A stretch of 64,000 nt of DNA, taken from Liolophura sinensis (lineage: Eukaryota > Mollusca > Polyplacophora > Chitonida > Chitonidae). The translations under genes were made by a program, and so were the position numbers. The stretch lies in the NCBI RefSeq assembly GCF_032854445.1, contig NC_088296.1:22311853-22375852 (forward strand), given 5' to 3'. Shown here piece by piece: positions 50,599 through 61,427 of the stretch; position 1 is the first letter of the stretch, and each line of letters begins with the position of its first letter. The notes below the pieces were generated by a model. That model had not been told where the DNA came from, ran no database searches, and saw only the letters and a list, made by a program, of their open reading frames with translations.

Positions 50599-50733
50599 TT
50601 TGTTTATTTCATTTATGTTTTACGCCGTGTTCAAGAATATTTCACTTATACGACGGCGACCAGCATTATGGTGGGAAGAAGAGCCCGGTGGAAACTTACA
50701 ACCGTCCGCAGCTTGTTGGAAGACGTTCTCACG
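50599..50733 (-). mobile_element. SINE-A, 5'-truncated, 11-bp target duplication
   Basis: Flanked by CAGATAGGTAA at 50588-50598 and 50734-50744. Tail and body only. Confidence 0.9.
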
Positions 50734-51299
50734 CAGATAGGTAACTGTGTAGATTACCAGTTTCTATTGTACTCGGCCCTATGGTCGGTGGGAGCTGTCG
50801 CTGACTCTCTTCCGTGACGTCTTTCATGAAGTTCTCTTGACACAGTTTAGTTTGGCACTGTTTGTCTTCCATCTGTATGACGTAAAACGCAAGTGGGGAA
50901 AGTCCACCAGTAACTTACCAAGGTCAATGGGTGTATGGGTCAATCATGATTTCTTGTAGCTCGACTCTTAATGCGTCGTTAAGCAATAAAAAAATCAATA
51001 AATAATGAAATAACTAATTCCGGACGCACTAACATTTCCTTTTATTATATCCAGGACTGATGTTTATTTAAATGAGGCAGAACGTTGTGCATGAATAAGA
51101 AAAAACAAAAACTAGTTGATTTGTTTGTTTTTTTTCTCACTAAAGTGAGAAAAATGCGCTCCATTTTATTCAAAATAAGCAAAAGTAGACTGGTCAACTT
51201 GCCAGCATGTTCAGTAAGGAGTTTGTCACTTGCTTAGGATATAGTGAGTTATCTTTTGCCACAGTTAAAGGATTTGAAAGAGTTAATCTAAAGGCGGTA

Positions 51300-52012
51300 C
51301 ATTAACGTTGCAGGCGAAGTTATTTACGTTGCAGGCGAAGTTATTATTAACCTTGCAGGCGCATTTATCATTAACGTTGCAGGCGAAGTTATCATCAATG
51401 AAAACCCCGAAAGACGCCAACTTCCCGATATACGCTCCTCGGCGAATGCCGCCATGTTGAACAGCTACGCGCATGCCCTGCTTCATAGTGGAGTAGCGTG
51501 TACCGTGGGAGCCTTCATGGCTATAATAAATCTATTCTAAATCGAGTAGGGACGTATGGTGGCGGTGCGAATAGTAGGGAAAAACAGGTCATTAGGTTGG
51601 TGTCCTTTTTTGCGCGAGACTTGTTGGATAACAAAGACAATTGGCCTGACCTTCGTTGAGTACGAAATTAACATTGTAAGCGTGGAGACTCCAACGTCGC
51701 TAGGCCAGAATAATAAAAGGAGTTAGACTCTTTTGAGGCTATCATTAATGTTGCAGGTGAAGCTAGCATTAACGCCGAAGCTATTATAACGCTGCAGGCG
51801 AAGTTAACATTAACGTTGAAAACGAAGCTATCATGATAACGCTGCAGGCGAAGTTATCATTAACATTGAAAACGAAGTTATCATTATAACGCTGCAGGCG
51901 AAGTTATCATTAACGTTGAAAACGAATTATCATTATAACACTGCAGGCGAAGTTATCATTAATGTTTCAGGCAAAGTTATCGCTGACGTTTCCGGCAAAG
52001 TTACTTTTCACT
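51300..52012. repeat. Degenerate GCAGGCGAAGTTATCATTAA repeats, two blocks
   Basis: Block one is 51300-51400 and block two about 51738-52012. In block two the GCAGGCGAAG and GAAAACGAAG forms alternate as a ~47-bp dimer. A 97-codon plus-strand ORF over block two reads repeat sequence and is not called. Confidence 0.8.
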
Positions 52013-52486
52013 TTTCAGGTCTGTGGGTTGGCAAAACGTGTAATACAAACGATGGGGAATATCACCTCACAGCACAAGGAGTAGTTTCAATTCGTCCGTT
52101 GCAAAATGTTCTATTTGTCCGTTTGCCTTTCAGCATATTGGATTTTCCCTCCATCATGGTCGCCTATGAATTACGTGACCATTCTCTTTATATTGTCAAA
52201 ATAAGGTAAGCCTTCTGTGGTAATGTCTAAGACTACTTCCAGGCAACACGGCTTACAAATATGATTCTGGGGCTCACGAGGAGTGACGAATCTTCATAAA
52301 TCAGCAGTTAAACAAGTACGGTAAGCGATTTTGAAATCACACGGATCTTATGCCTATTTTTCCTATCTTCTTTTCTTTGCGCTCCAAGATTATTAGCTGT
52401 GACGAAATCTTCAGTGACGTGACGTATATCGTAAATATGCTGATGGCGTCACGGCTCTGGTTCGATTCTTGATGAGTAGCCTATTC

Positions 52487-52763
52487 TCAGTACGTGTTGG
52501 ACTGTGGTGGGGGCTGCGCATTTGAGCCACTATACACGTGCGGTGTCTGTACCGGTGGGGGCTGCACATTTGGGCCACTGTACACGTGCGGTGTCTGTAC
52601 TGGTGGGGGCTGCACATTTGGGCCACTGTACACGTGCGGTGTCTGTACCGGTGGTGGCTGCACATTTGGGGGTGGGGCTCCGTAATTAGGCTCTGGATCT
52701 GGATTCGGGGGATCAGGGACTCCAAAACGACATATAGCAGCACAGTTACACCGGTTTTCTCGC
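52487..52763 (-). CDS. Secreted Cys-rich gene, terminal exon with 16-residue repeats
   Basis: Acceptor TTTCTTTTCCAG; stop TGA at 52487-52489. It encodes the last four Cys (ENRCNCAAIC), a DPPNPDPEP hinge, three 16-residue repeats and a QPPPQSNTY end. Longer ORFs in the other frames of the same repeat do not join to exon 6 in phase. I saw no clear polyadenylation signal in the next 280 bp. Confidence 0.85.
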
Positions 52764-55700
52764 CTGGAAAAGAAAGCAGATCCGTAGTGGAACAGCTAAG
52801 GTGAAATATAAGCGCTACATACAATGTACATGTATCTTCGTACTGGAAGGAATTTCGTTTTAGTCTGGAGATAGAAACTGGACTTTTAAGATCTCTGATT
52901 AAAATCCCCACCTGTTATGCCAGTCTTAATAGATATACATGAGGGTTTTTTCATTGGATTGTGGGTTTTAAGTCGTATATATATTTAAAAAATATACAGC
53001 TTATATATGACTACAGTTATATGTTATGAAGGGATTAAAATAAAAAAAAAGCATAAAAATTATGCCAAAATCATATGAAAGAGTGTTGATATTTATTTGC
53101 AAATAAAGTCTTTAATATTTTTTTTTTCTTTCAGAAGAAAAGGGTTTTTAAAAATATTTTTGTTTATGAAAACGTTTTGGTATATATCGTCTTTGCATAA
53201 TAATGATCTAAATAAGAATGTGATGCATGTGTAATAAATTTATTTGAATGTAAATGTGTTGTTTATATTCAAACACATACATTTAATATGAATTATGACA
53301 ATGTTTATAAATGCATTAAAAACATGAATGTAATCAAAATCCAACTTAAACACATTTGTTAGCTGAAAAAGCCGCTTTCCAGCAAAATTTATTAAACATG
53401 CGTTATATATCCGCATTTATAACATTATCACGAAAAGGCAATTGTTTACCAAGAGATGGCCCCAAATGTACATCATAAAAAAGTGTCTTTCTGTGTTTAA
53501 AGAAAAAATCGAAAAATATATTGAAGACGACATTTTCAAGTTTTCGCACTGTAATTTTTATGGTTACTCCAACTTTAATGTTTCATTGGTATGTGAAAAA
53601 TTTCTTGGTGTGTGATTTGTATTTTCTAATGAATTCCTGATAGCTGACAGCTATAGTTGCAAACATCTTCACGTTTGAACACAGGTCAACCAGCAGGAGC
53701 TGGATTTGAACTCAAGAATTTAACGTTACACTGTTGGTGTGGGAAATGAACTTACTCGCAGAAGTAGCCAGATGGACAGAAGACGTCCTGGCATGGGTCC
53801 TGAAGGCAGTCTGGCTCTTTGAAGAACTCACCAGTCACAGAGTTAACGCAGTCTAAACGAAATAAACGCATGTTCTATGTTATAGCTTGATTGATGAATA
53901 GACAGAATTTATTTATTTATTTTATTGGTGTTTTACGCCGTACTCTAGAATATTTCACTTATACCATGTCAGCCAGCATTATGGTGGGTGGAAACAGGGC
54001 AGCGCCAAGTGGAAACCCACGACCATCCGCAGGCTGCTGACAGACCTTCCCACGTACGTCCGGAGAGGAGGCCAGTATGAGCTGGACTTGAACTCGCAGC
54101 AACTTGATGGACAGAAGGACTGGTTGCTGTTGACACATGGTATCTCCATCATAGATTCACACACAAACGAACGTAGTTTTCCGGAGTATCTCTGTTCGGA
54201 GACTAGAACATATGCCAACGTTCTCCAGTATTCAGCATATTCATGCTCGGAGATTAGAACACATGCCAACGTTCTCCAGTATTCAGCCTATCCATGCTCG
54301 TAGATTAGAACACATGCAAACGTTCTCAAGTATTCAGTCTATTCAGGCTCGTAGATTAGAACACATGCAAACGTTCTCAAGTATTCAGTCTATTCATGCT
54401 CGTAGATTAGAACACATGCAAACGTTCTCAAGTATTCAGTCTATTCATGCTCGGAGATTAGAACACGTGCCAACGTTCTCAAGTATTCAGCCTATTCATG
54501 CTCGGAGATTAAAACACATGCCAACGTTCTCAAGCATTCAGTCTATTCATGCTCGTAGATTAGAACACATGCCAACATTCTCAAGTATTCAGCCTATTCA
54601 TGCTCGGCGTTTAGAACACGTGCCAACGTTCTCAAGCATTCAGTCTATTCATGCTCGGAGACTAGAACACATGCCAACGTTCTCAAGTATTCAGCCTATC
54701 CATGCTCGGAGACCAGAACACATGCCAACGTTCTCAAGCATTCAGCCTATTCATGCTCGGAGATTAGAACACATGCCAACGTTCTCAAGTATTCAGCCTA
54801 TTCATGCTCGGCGTTTAGAACACGTGCCAACGTTCTCAAGTATTCAGCCTATTCATGCTCGGAGATTAGAACACATGCCAACGTTCTCAAGTATTCAGTC
54901 TATTCATGCTCGTAGATTAGAACACATGCAAACGTTCTCCAGTATTCAGCCTATTCATGCTCGGCGTTTAGAAAACGTGCCAACGTTCTCAAGTATTCAG
55001 CCTATTCATGCTCGGAGATTAGAACACATGCAAACGTTCTCAAGTATTCAGCCTATTCATGCTCGTAGATTAGAACACATGCCAACATTCTCAAGTATTC
55101 AGCCTATTCATGCTCGGCGTTTAGAACACGTGCCAACGTTCTCAAGTATTCAGTCTATTCATGCTCGGAGACTAGAACACATGCCAACGTTCTCAAGTAT
55201 TCAGCCTATCCATGCTCGGAGACCAGAACACATGCCAACGTTCTCAAGCATTCAGTCTATTCATGCTCGGAGATTAGAACACATGCCAACGTTCTCAAGT
55301 ATTCAGCCTATTCATGCTCGGCGTTTAGAAAACGTGCCAACGTTCTCAAGTATTCAGCCTATTCATGCTCGGAGATTAGAACACATGCAAACGTTCTCAA
55401 GTATTCAGTCTATTCATGCTCGGAGATTAGAACACATGCAAACGTTCTCAAGCATTCAGTCTATTCATGCTCGGAGACTAGAACACATGCCAACGTTCTC
55501 AAGTATTCAGCCTATCCATGCTCGGAGACCAGAACACATGCCAACGTTCTCAAGCATTCAGTCTATTCATGCTCGGAGATTAGAACACATGCCAACGTTC
55601 TCAAGTATTCAGCCTATTCATGCTCGGCGTTTAGAACACATGCCAACGTTCTCAAGTATTCAGCCTATCCATGCTCGGAGACCAGAACACATGCCAACGT

Positions 55701-58700
55701 TCTCAAGCATTCAGTCTATTCATGCTCGGAGACTAGAACATATGCCAACGTTCTCAAGTATTCCGCATATTCATGCTCGGAGATTCAGACAAACGAGCAC
55801 ATTTGCATATGGCATAAAGAGATATGCATGCAAAGTTAATCTTAAAATGTCTTAAACTTACATGGCACGCATCTGTATGATGGCTGACTGAAGTCTGGGT
55901 ATCGGCAATAGTTGGGTCTGGAAAACAAAGAATAAATTGTTTTATTTGATAAGTGTTTGTTACCGTAATCCTCAATTTTTTTTCACGACAACAAGAGTAA
56001 TATAAAGATATTTCGTGTAGCGGTTCTGTTTATTTCTTTATTTCTTTTTATTGTTTATTTCATTGACGTTTAACGCCTTTAACGTAAGAGACTTTCACTT
56101 GGTCCATTAAATGCATGGGTGCTGGAAGTACTCGTATAGAACCACGGGAATTTGGGATTTAACTGACGAACTTTCCCACGGGAAGCCAACAGCTTTTCAG
56201 CCACAGAGCGAAAACAAGTTGTATGCCGTACTGGTTTAAAGTGTGAATGAATGAATGCTTTGATTTTTAAGTCGTACTTTTACGATTTGTCAGTCATATC
56301 ACGACGAAGAGCCATAAGGTGGTCATGACGCCAAAGTGCTGCGGCCACTGAAGTATCATGCCGAAGACACCAAACATGAAACCAAAACAACAAACACCCC
56401 ACCCAGTCACATGTATAGTGACACCGGGCAGAACAGTCCATTTTCGTTGCTCTGACCTCTAAGCACCGACCGCCAAGCGAGGCAAGGACAAGTACTATTC
56501 CTAAAGTCTTTGGTGTGACCCGACCCAGGTCTGATCCGCAGCCTCCCTACTTCGCGGCGGATACTCTAACTATTTTAGACCAACGAAACGGTCAACTACT
56601 GGTTTCAGGTAAGTGAGTGAGTGAGGTTTAACGTCGTAATTAGTAAAATTTTCAATCATATGACGAAGAAGGAGTCCATAGAGTGCATGTAATGTGTCTC
56701 CTTGTTGCAGGACGGATTTCCACCGCTCTTTTATCTAGGGCTGCCTCACTGAGACGACTTACCGAAAGCAAGTAAGCCGACACGCCATGCTGAACGCCAA
56801 GCGAGGAAGTTACAACTCGTCTTTTAATGTCTTAGGTGTAACCCGATCCAGGATTGACCCTGGGACCTACAGCCCCCGAAAGCGGAGGCTCTACGACAAA
56901 GCTATCGTGGCCGGTCTCATTTAAGCACAATAACCCAAAGAGCTTCGTGTAAGACCAAGTTTGTATCGGCGCTGTCGACCGTTTACTGGGATTGAACCAG
57001 AAATCCGGAGGATCCTATTGATTTAGAGGCAAGTATTTTGTATAGCTGCTCTGGTACAAAATAAAAGACTACAACCTATAGAGACCAAAACCAGACCCCC
57101 ACCCACACGGAGTGATGGTTGACAAATGGCCACACTTAACCGGTGAAATCAAGCCTCAGTCACTTTACCCTGTAGTTAGGGTTTTATTCCAACTGCTCAT
57201 GTAAAGGATTAAAAAGTAGCAACTTGTAGGACCCGTCCTTACTGCCTCAGGTTTGTAGACAGACTTTCTAAAAATTAACTTGGGGCAATCCCATAGAGCT
57301 ACGGTAGCTTCGTAGGTTTAACTACTAAAAATTGTCATTAAGAAGAAAGAATGTAAAGTATAAACAAACCGGATGAACAAAGACAGAAAATTAGTAAACT
57401 GAACTAAAAAAAAAATAAATAAAAAAAGTGGAAAAGTTCTTTCCGGTGCGGATAATCACACCGCGGACAAAAGGTGGACACTGCAGAAAAAAGTGGACCC
57501 CGCGGACAAAAGGTGGACACCACGGAAAAAAGGTTTTCACCGCGAAGTTTTCAAATGTTTCAAAACTCTTAAGTATAACTGAATGTTCTGTGTAAATTCC
57601 GTTATATATTTTCACCTTTTTTTTTCGTTTTGTAATGATCCGATATGATTATATACCAGGTAAGCTTCGCACAACACAGGAAGTTTGATCTGTCATGACA
57701 TACAGGCGCCCGGTCGAACTTACTTGCAATAGGATGTGCCGATACAGACCACTTGGTTACACGGGTTTGCAATATTATCAGGCGGGTAGCCACTCGGGCA
57801 TTCTGGGAAAGGGAATTGTAAAAGTTAGAAAACACTGTATGTCGTGATGATTAAAAGCATGTACTTTTTGCATATACGTGTTTCTACCTACAGTTAACAC
57901 AATAATAGACATTTGGTTTAAGCTATGTACATGAGCAAAAACATAAATAAATGTAAGAACAGATAAATAAATAAGTAAATGTAAAAAAAATTAACTTTAT
58001 TAAATAAATACATCAATGCATAAATAAATACAGGAATAAATCAATGAAAGTATAAAAGAAAACAAAAGTCAAATAAGAAACAAATTAAATATAAAGAAAG
58101 AGAGAAATAGTAAAATGAGTAAAAAAAAAATAGCCACAAAAGATCAATCAACCAATAAATCGATGAACTGAGAAAAATTACTCACTGTCGCAACAGACTG
58201 GAACGCCCTCAACATAAAACCAGGGCGCGCAGTTTCTGCAGCTATTGGGCCTGAGAAAAGAAATCGAGAGAGCTCATAGAGTTATACATAAGCCTCATGA
58301 GAGTATCTAGGGATCGCCTGCTTACTCCTTACAGCGCATGTGCCGCTCTGTGCCGCTCTCTACGCTCGCTTCACATCACAGCCACCGCTAGACAGGCTTC
58401 ACTTTTGCGCATGTTGGCTTCATTAGGCTTCGTCTCATTAGTCATCTTCCTCCGCTAATCCCTCAAGCTCTCTTTTATGAGAGGATTAACGTTAAGTATG
58501 ATGGATTAGCCAAATGAGCTGTTTAACCATGGCATAGTTCACAAACCTTAACTGAACTCGCCTTGAGATGTCGCTCTCGCTTAAATAAGCCCTCATCACT
58601 CAGTCCGTATCCAGCCACTCCGGGCTGATCGGATACTTAAGGCTTTTTCGGCTGGCTTTTGAGCGAGAAAGAAGATACATGGCAAAGGAATGTTGCTTGC

Positions 58701-61080
58701 ACCTAGCGCCGTCTAACGTCTTCACCCCATAATCATGACGGTCTCTCGTACATGGGGAATATCCTGCCATACGGTGTCAAACACAAACCAGACACTCTGG
58801 TGTCCATACCATGGCGGCTTAATGCGGGAAAAGCTTGTCAGGTACCCTACGGTTTTCTTCAGATTTCAGTAAGGTTTCTGTCGGGTTGGTGTCCTGTACC
58901 TATGATAGTGACCTCCGTCGTGCAAATCAAACCTTCATGAGAGAGCTTTTAAGAAAGAATCAAAATCGAAACTACTACTAAAACTAAACATCTTCTGTAC
59001 GACATGTCCATACCTGCACTCGGCATCCGGATAAGCCCTGCACTCTGCTGAGGATGAACAGGTGCTGCCGCAACTCCTCGGGAAGGTGTTCCCAGGGCAA
59101 AGTCCTGGGAAGACTGATGGGGGTGGTGGAGGTGGTGGTGGTGGTGGTGGTGGTGGAAAGATGGGAAAGACCGGTGGCGGGGGTGGCGGGGGTGATGGCC
59201 GTGGTAGAGGTGGAAAGACAAATGGCGGCGGGAAGATCACGGGCTGGTTCGGGAAGGGGAAGCTGGTACGGTACTTGCCGGAGGACGAAGCCAATCTTGC
59301 CGGCTTGGACGCTACAGGCGCTGAGCCGGCCCCACGGCTGGACGCTGACACTCCCTCCCTTCTCCCATTGCCTTTTCTCTGATTTGCGGCGTCTGGGGAA
59401 TGAATGAATGAATGATTGATTGATTGATTGGTTGATTGATTGATTGATGGGCTGATTGATTGGTTGGTTGGTTGGTGGAAAAACTAAATGTGTACAGTCA
59501 AAAAAATGATTATTTAATGAATGAATAATTGGTTGATTGATTAATAGGCTGGATGGTTGATGGAGGGATGAATGGATGGATGGATGGATGGAAGGATTGA
59601 TTGATTACTTGATTCATTGATTCATTGATTTTTTTTATAGATTGGCTGATTAAAAAAAGACGCAAAGGTGTGCAGTCAAAAAGTGATGTTGGCCAAAACT
59701 ACTTTAAAGTAAAGAGTAATACTCTTTAAAAAAAAGTAACCAGAGTTACCTAAGGCTCTGCACCACTGCGGCTATACACCAACAAAATTGTGTTACCTAA
59801 GGTTTTGCCCCACTGCGGTTCTAGACCAACATTGTAATGTTACCTAAGGCTCTCCACCACTGCAGCTCTACACCAACATTGTAATGCTAACTAAGGCTCT
59901 CCACCACTGCGGTTCTACACTAAAAAGTAGTGTTACCTAAGGCCCTGCACCAATGCGGTTCTAGACCAACATTGTGATGTTACCTAAGGCTCTCCACCAC
60001 TGCGGCTATACACCAAAAAGTAAAGCTACCTAAGGTTTTGCCCCACTGCAGCTCTACACCAACATTGTAATGTTACCTAAGGCTCTCCACCACTGCGGCT
60101 ATACACCAAAAAGTAATGTTACCTAAGGCCCTGCACCACTGCAGCTCTACACCAACATAGTAATGTTACCTAAGGCTCTCCACCACTGCGGCTATACACC
60201 AAAAAGTAATGTTACCTAAGGCCCTGCACCACTGCAGCTCTACACCAACATTGTAATGTTACCTAAGGCTCTCCACCACTGCGGCTATACACCAAAAAGT
60301 AATGTTACCTAAGGTCCTGCACCACTGCAGCTCTACACCAACATTGTAATGTTACCTAAGGCTCTCCACCACTGCGGCTATACACCAAAAAGTAATGCTA
60401 CCTAAGGCCCTGCACCATTGCGGTTCTACACCAAAATGTAGTGTTACCTAAGGTCCTGGACCACTGCAGCTCTACACCAACATAGTAATGTTACCTAAGG
60501 CTCTCCACCACTGCGGTTCTACACTAAAAAGTAGTGCCACCTAAGGCTCTCCACCACTGCAGCTTTACACCAAAGAGTAGTGTTACCTAAGGTCCTGGAC
60601 CACTGCGGATCTACACCAAAACGTCGTATAAGTCAGTTTCGCTAATGCATGACTTCAGGTGATACTAGCAGAATATGCCTTGACATTAAAATGTAAATAT
60701 GCTTGGTTGTTGTTTTTATTTCGTCGTACTTGACAATTTTTTCAGCCTTATGACGACGGGAAGTCATTAGATATGTGTAGATTTACTGTCTTTTTTAGTG
60801 GCAAGGCCAGTCCCTGCCGACAAAGTGCTGCTATCACTTTATTATCATGCCGAGGACACCAGGTATGACACCCGGCCCATGCAGTCACAATATACAGACA
60901 CCGGGCCTATCTGTCCTGTTTCCTCGCTCTATAACCTTTCATTGCTGAGGTCCAAGCCATTTATATATGTAATTAAGGCCTTCTCTAGAATGAAAACAAC
61001 TAAACACAGAAATGAATTACGGAATGCCCATACTCACGGCATAGGGCAAAGATTGCCACTAATGCTAGCAACACACGCAT
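52487..61080 (-). CDS. Secreted Pro-rich/Cys-rich protein, seven exons, unrecognised
   Basis: Exons on the minus strand: 61038-61080, 59014-59392, 58186-58250, 57724-57802, 55862-55917, 53756-53852 and 52487-52763. The total is 996 bp (331 residues plus stop); every junction is GT/AG and phases match throughout (1, 2, 1, 2, 1, 2). Layout: signal peptide MRVLLALVAIFALCHA (1-16, likely cut after Ala16); basic/Ser/Ala segment 17-58; Phe/Pro-rich and polyproline stretch about 60-110; Cys-rich region 113-251 with recurring patterns such as AYPDAECRPNSCRNC, CPSG..., YCKPNYCRYPDF, DPCQDVFCPSGYFC; then an acidic/Pro hinge and three exact-length 16-residue repeats (272-319, PNVQPPPVQTPHVYSG). No membrane segment follows the signal. 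The CRPNxC module resembles Cys-rich modules in invertebrate extracellular proteins, but I cannot name the family. Possible roles (matrix, shell, mucus or byssal protein, or inhibitor) are inference. An acceptor-like CTCTTCCAG ends at 61117, so a 5' UTR exon may lie upstream. Confidence 0.88.
52526..52669 (-). repeat. 48-bp coding minisatellite, three units
   Basis: Three 48-bp units encode residues 272-319 of the secreted Pro-rich protein. The period is 16 codons, so copy-number change would keep the frame. Units differ by only a few bases. Confidence 0.85.
53100..53490. mobile_element. Unclassified dispersed repeat, copy 2
   Basis: Matches 26.14-26.62 kb throughout (for example GATGCATGTGTAATAAATTT and TTTGTTAGCTGAAAAAGCCG). 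It lies in the last intron of the secreted-protein gene. Confidence 0.72.
53756..53852 (-). CDS. Secreted Cys-rich gene, exon 6
   Basis: Acceptor ATTTCGTTTAG, donor TGCGA|GTAAGT, 97 bp, phase 1 in and 2 out. It encodes YCVNSVTGEFFKEPDCLQDP and CQDVFCPSGYFC. Confidence 0.86.
53908..54109 (-). mobile_element. SINE-A, nearly complete
   Basis: Between exon 6 of the secreted-protein gene and the 51-bp array. GACAGAA at 53901-53907 and 54110-54116 may be a short target duplication. The head is cut after the B-box region. Confidence 0.9.
54190..55790 (+). repeat. 51-bp minisatellite, about 31 units, one frame open throughout
   Basis: The unit is GCTCGGAGATTAGAACACAT then GCCAACGTTCTCAAGTATTC then AGCCTATTCAT. 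It lies in the intron between exons 6 and 5 of the secreted-protein gene, on the opposite strand to that gene. The plus frame starting at ATG 54212 is open for 547 codons (17-residue unit ARRLEHMPTFSSIQPIH) and ends with a non-repeat tail at 55855. No signal peptide or known domain is visible. I list it as a repeat; coding is possible but unproven. Confidence 0.95.
55862..55917 (-). CDS. Secreted Cys-rich gene, exon 5
   Basis: Acceptor TTGTTTTCCAG, donor GTGCCAT|GTAAGT, 56 bp, phase 2 in and 1 out. It encodes KPNYCRYPDFSQPSYRCVP, a second copy of the PNxCR pattern, suggesting internal module duplication. It lies about 70 bp beyond the end of the 51-bp intronic array. Confidence 0.84.
56250..56578 (-). 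mobile_element. SINE-C copy
   Basis: TTTTTAAGTCGTACTTTTAC tail, CGCCAAAGTGCTGCGGCCAC body, head GACCCGACCCAGGTCTGATC. Confidence 0.8.
56609..56916 (-). mobile_element. SINE-B, near full length
   Basis: (GAGT)n tail, GTTTAACGTCGTAATTAG, GGACGGATTTCCACCGCTCT body, head CTATCGTGGCCGG. It sits directly beyond a SINE-C. Confidence 0.86.
57459..57545. repeat. Short GGACAAAAGGTGGACAC repeat
   Basis: Two near-identical ~45-bp units with the CCGCGGACAAAAGGTGGACA core, in the intron between exons 5 and 4 of the secreted-protein gene. Confidence 0.7.
57724..57802 (-). CDS. Secreted Cys-rich gene, exon 4
   Basis: Acceptor CCTTTCCCAG, donor TGCAA|GTAAGT, 79 bp, phase 1 in and 2 out. It encodes KCPSGYPPDNIANPCNQVV and CIGTSYC. 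Confidence 0.85.
58186..58250 (-). CDS. Secreted Cys-rich gene, exon 3
   Basis: Acceptor TTTTCTCAG, donor GCGACA|GTGAGT, 65 bp, phase 2 in and 1 out. It encodes RPNSCRNCAPWFYVEGVPV and CCD, continuing the CR-PN-C pattern begun at the end of exon 2. Confidence 0.85.
58326..58450. mobile_element. Truncated relative of the 50-kb inverted-repeat element
   Basis: CTCCTTACAGCGCATGTGCC followed by GCTCTCTACGCTCGCTTCAC and CCACCGCTAGACAGGCTTC, matching the left end of the 50-kb copy. A matching right end was not found. Confidence 0.65.
59014..59392 (-). CDS. Secreted Cys-rich gene, exon 2: basic, polyproline and first Cys segment
   Basis: Acceptor CATTCCCCAG, donor GAGTGCAG|GTATGG, 379 bp. It completes the signal peptide (His15-Ala16), then encodes the Ser/Arg-rich segment, a run of seven Pro, a run of about thirteen Pro, and the start of the Cys-rich region (GLCPGNTFPRSCGSTC). 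It is much more GC-rich than the flanking introns. The opposite strand gives a glycine-rich ORF that is only a shadow. Confidence 0.88.
59397..59640. repeat. Degenerate TGAT/TGAA/TGGT tetranucleotide tract
   Basis: Imperfect GATT, GAAT and GGTT tetramers immediately intronic to the exon 2 acceptor of the secreted-protein gene; the acceptor's polypyrimidine context is partly made of this repeat. Confidence 0.85.
59736..60625. repeat. 46/47-bp minisatellite, about 19 units, dimeric
   Basis: Units of GTAATGTTACCTAAGGCTCT followed by CCACCACTGCGGCTATACAC. A 47-bp form ending CCAACATT and a 46-bp form ending CCAAAAA alternate over much of the array. It lies in intron 1 of the secreted-protein gene. 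Confidence 0.95.
60710..60960 (-). mobile_element. SINE-C copy, head missing
   Basis: CGTCGTACTTGACAATTTTTTC tail region, CCGACAAAGTGCTGCTATCA and GACACCCGGCCCATGCAGTC body. Intron 1 of the secreted-protein gene, next to the 46/47-bp array. Confidence 0.75.
61038..61080 (-). CDS. Secreted Cys-rich gene, signal-peptide exon
   Basis: Encodes MRVLLALVAIFALC plus one base; the donor is TATGCC|GTGAGT read after TGCC. The exon probably extends to 61116 as 5' UTR, because CTTCTTCTCTTCCAG immediately precedes that point on the sense strand. A truncated SINE-A begins about 20 bp further upstream. Confidence 0.85.
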
Positions 61081-61135
61081 TGTTGCCTGGCTTTTTCGGA
61101 ATGCAGTGAAATGAACCTGGAAGAGAAGAAGACTT

Positions 61136-61200
61136 TGTTTATTTACTTATTTGATTGGTGTCCTACGCCATACTCAAGAATATCTCACCCACGACCAGGT
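61136..61200 (-). mobile_element. SINE-A 3' fragment at the 5' end of the secreted-protein gene
   Basis: TATTTGATTGGTGTCCTACG tail and a shortened CACGACCAGGTTG body, ending at a G-rich run. Confidence 0.75.
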
Positions 61201-61427
61201 TGTTTGGGGGGGAGGGGGGGGGAGAAAAAAGAACAAATACTTATTCAATAACATTCTTTGTTGGATTGTTTTGACATAACGTGACCTATTTAGGGACTCT
61301 GTGGCCGAGTGCTTTGACTTGTTTGTCAGTCATGTTTACCCGAACAATTGTGTTTATTGAAAATACCCACCACACAACAATGTATTTTTCATCTGTTTGC
61401 TATTACAAACACATCTCTTTCATTAAG

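Larger units (their letters stand above)
46438..52486. other. Interval between DUT start and the secreted-protein gene
   Basis: No convincing gene on either strand. It contains two SINE-A copies, one SINE-C, a terminal-inverted-repeat element (50051-50518), a pair of ~120-bp direct repeats (about 47.87-47.99 and 48.32-48.45 kb) and degenerate GCAGGCGAAGTTATC repeats. Otherwise I see nothing in 47.1-47.8, 49.0-50.0 and 50.8-51.3 kb. Confidence 0.6.

Noticed and set aside
51916-52209. 97-codon plus-strand ORF
   Set aside because: The first half is degenerate 47-bp repeat and the rest matches nothing I recognise; no splice-linked partner was found.
52411-52911. 166-codon minus-strand ORF over the terminal exon
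   Set aside because: It is in a different frame from the spliced gene; only the other frame continues exon 6 in phase with the Cys pattern and ends with an orderly repeat tail.
59054-59407. Glycine-rich plus-strand frames
   Set aside because: Antisense shadow of the polyproline-encoding exon 2 of the secreted-protein gene.
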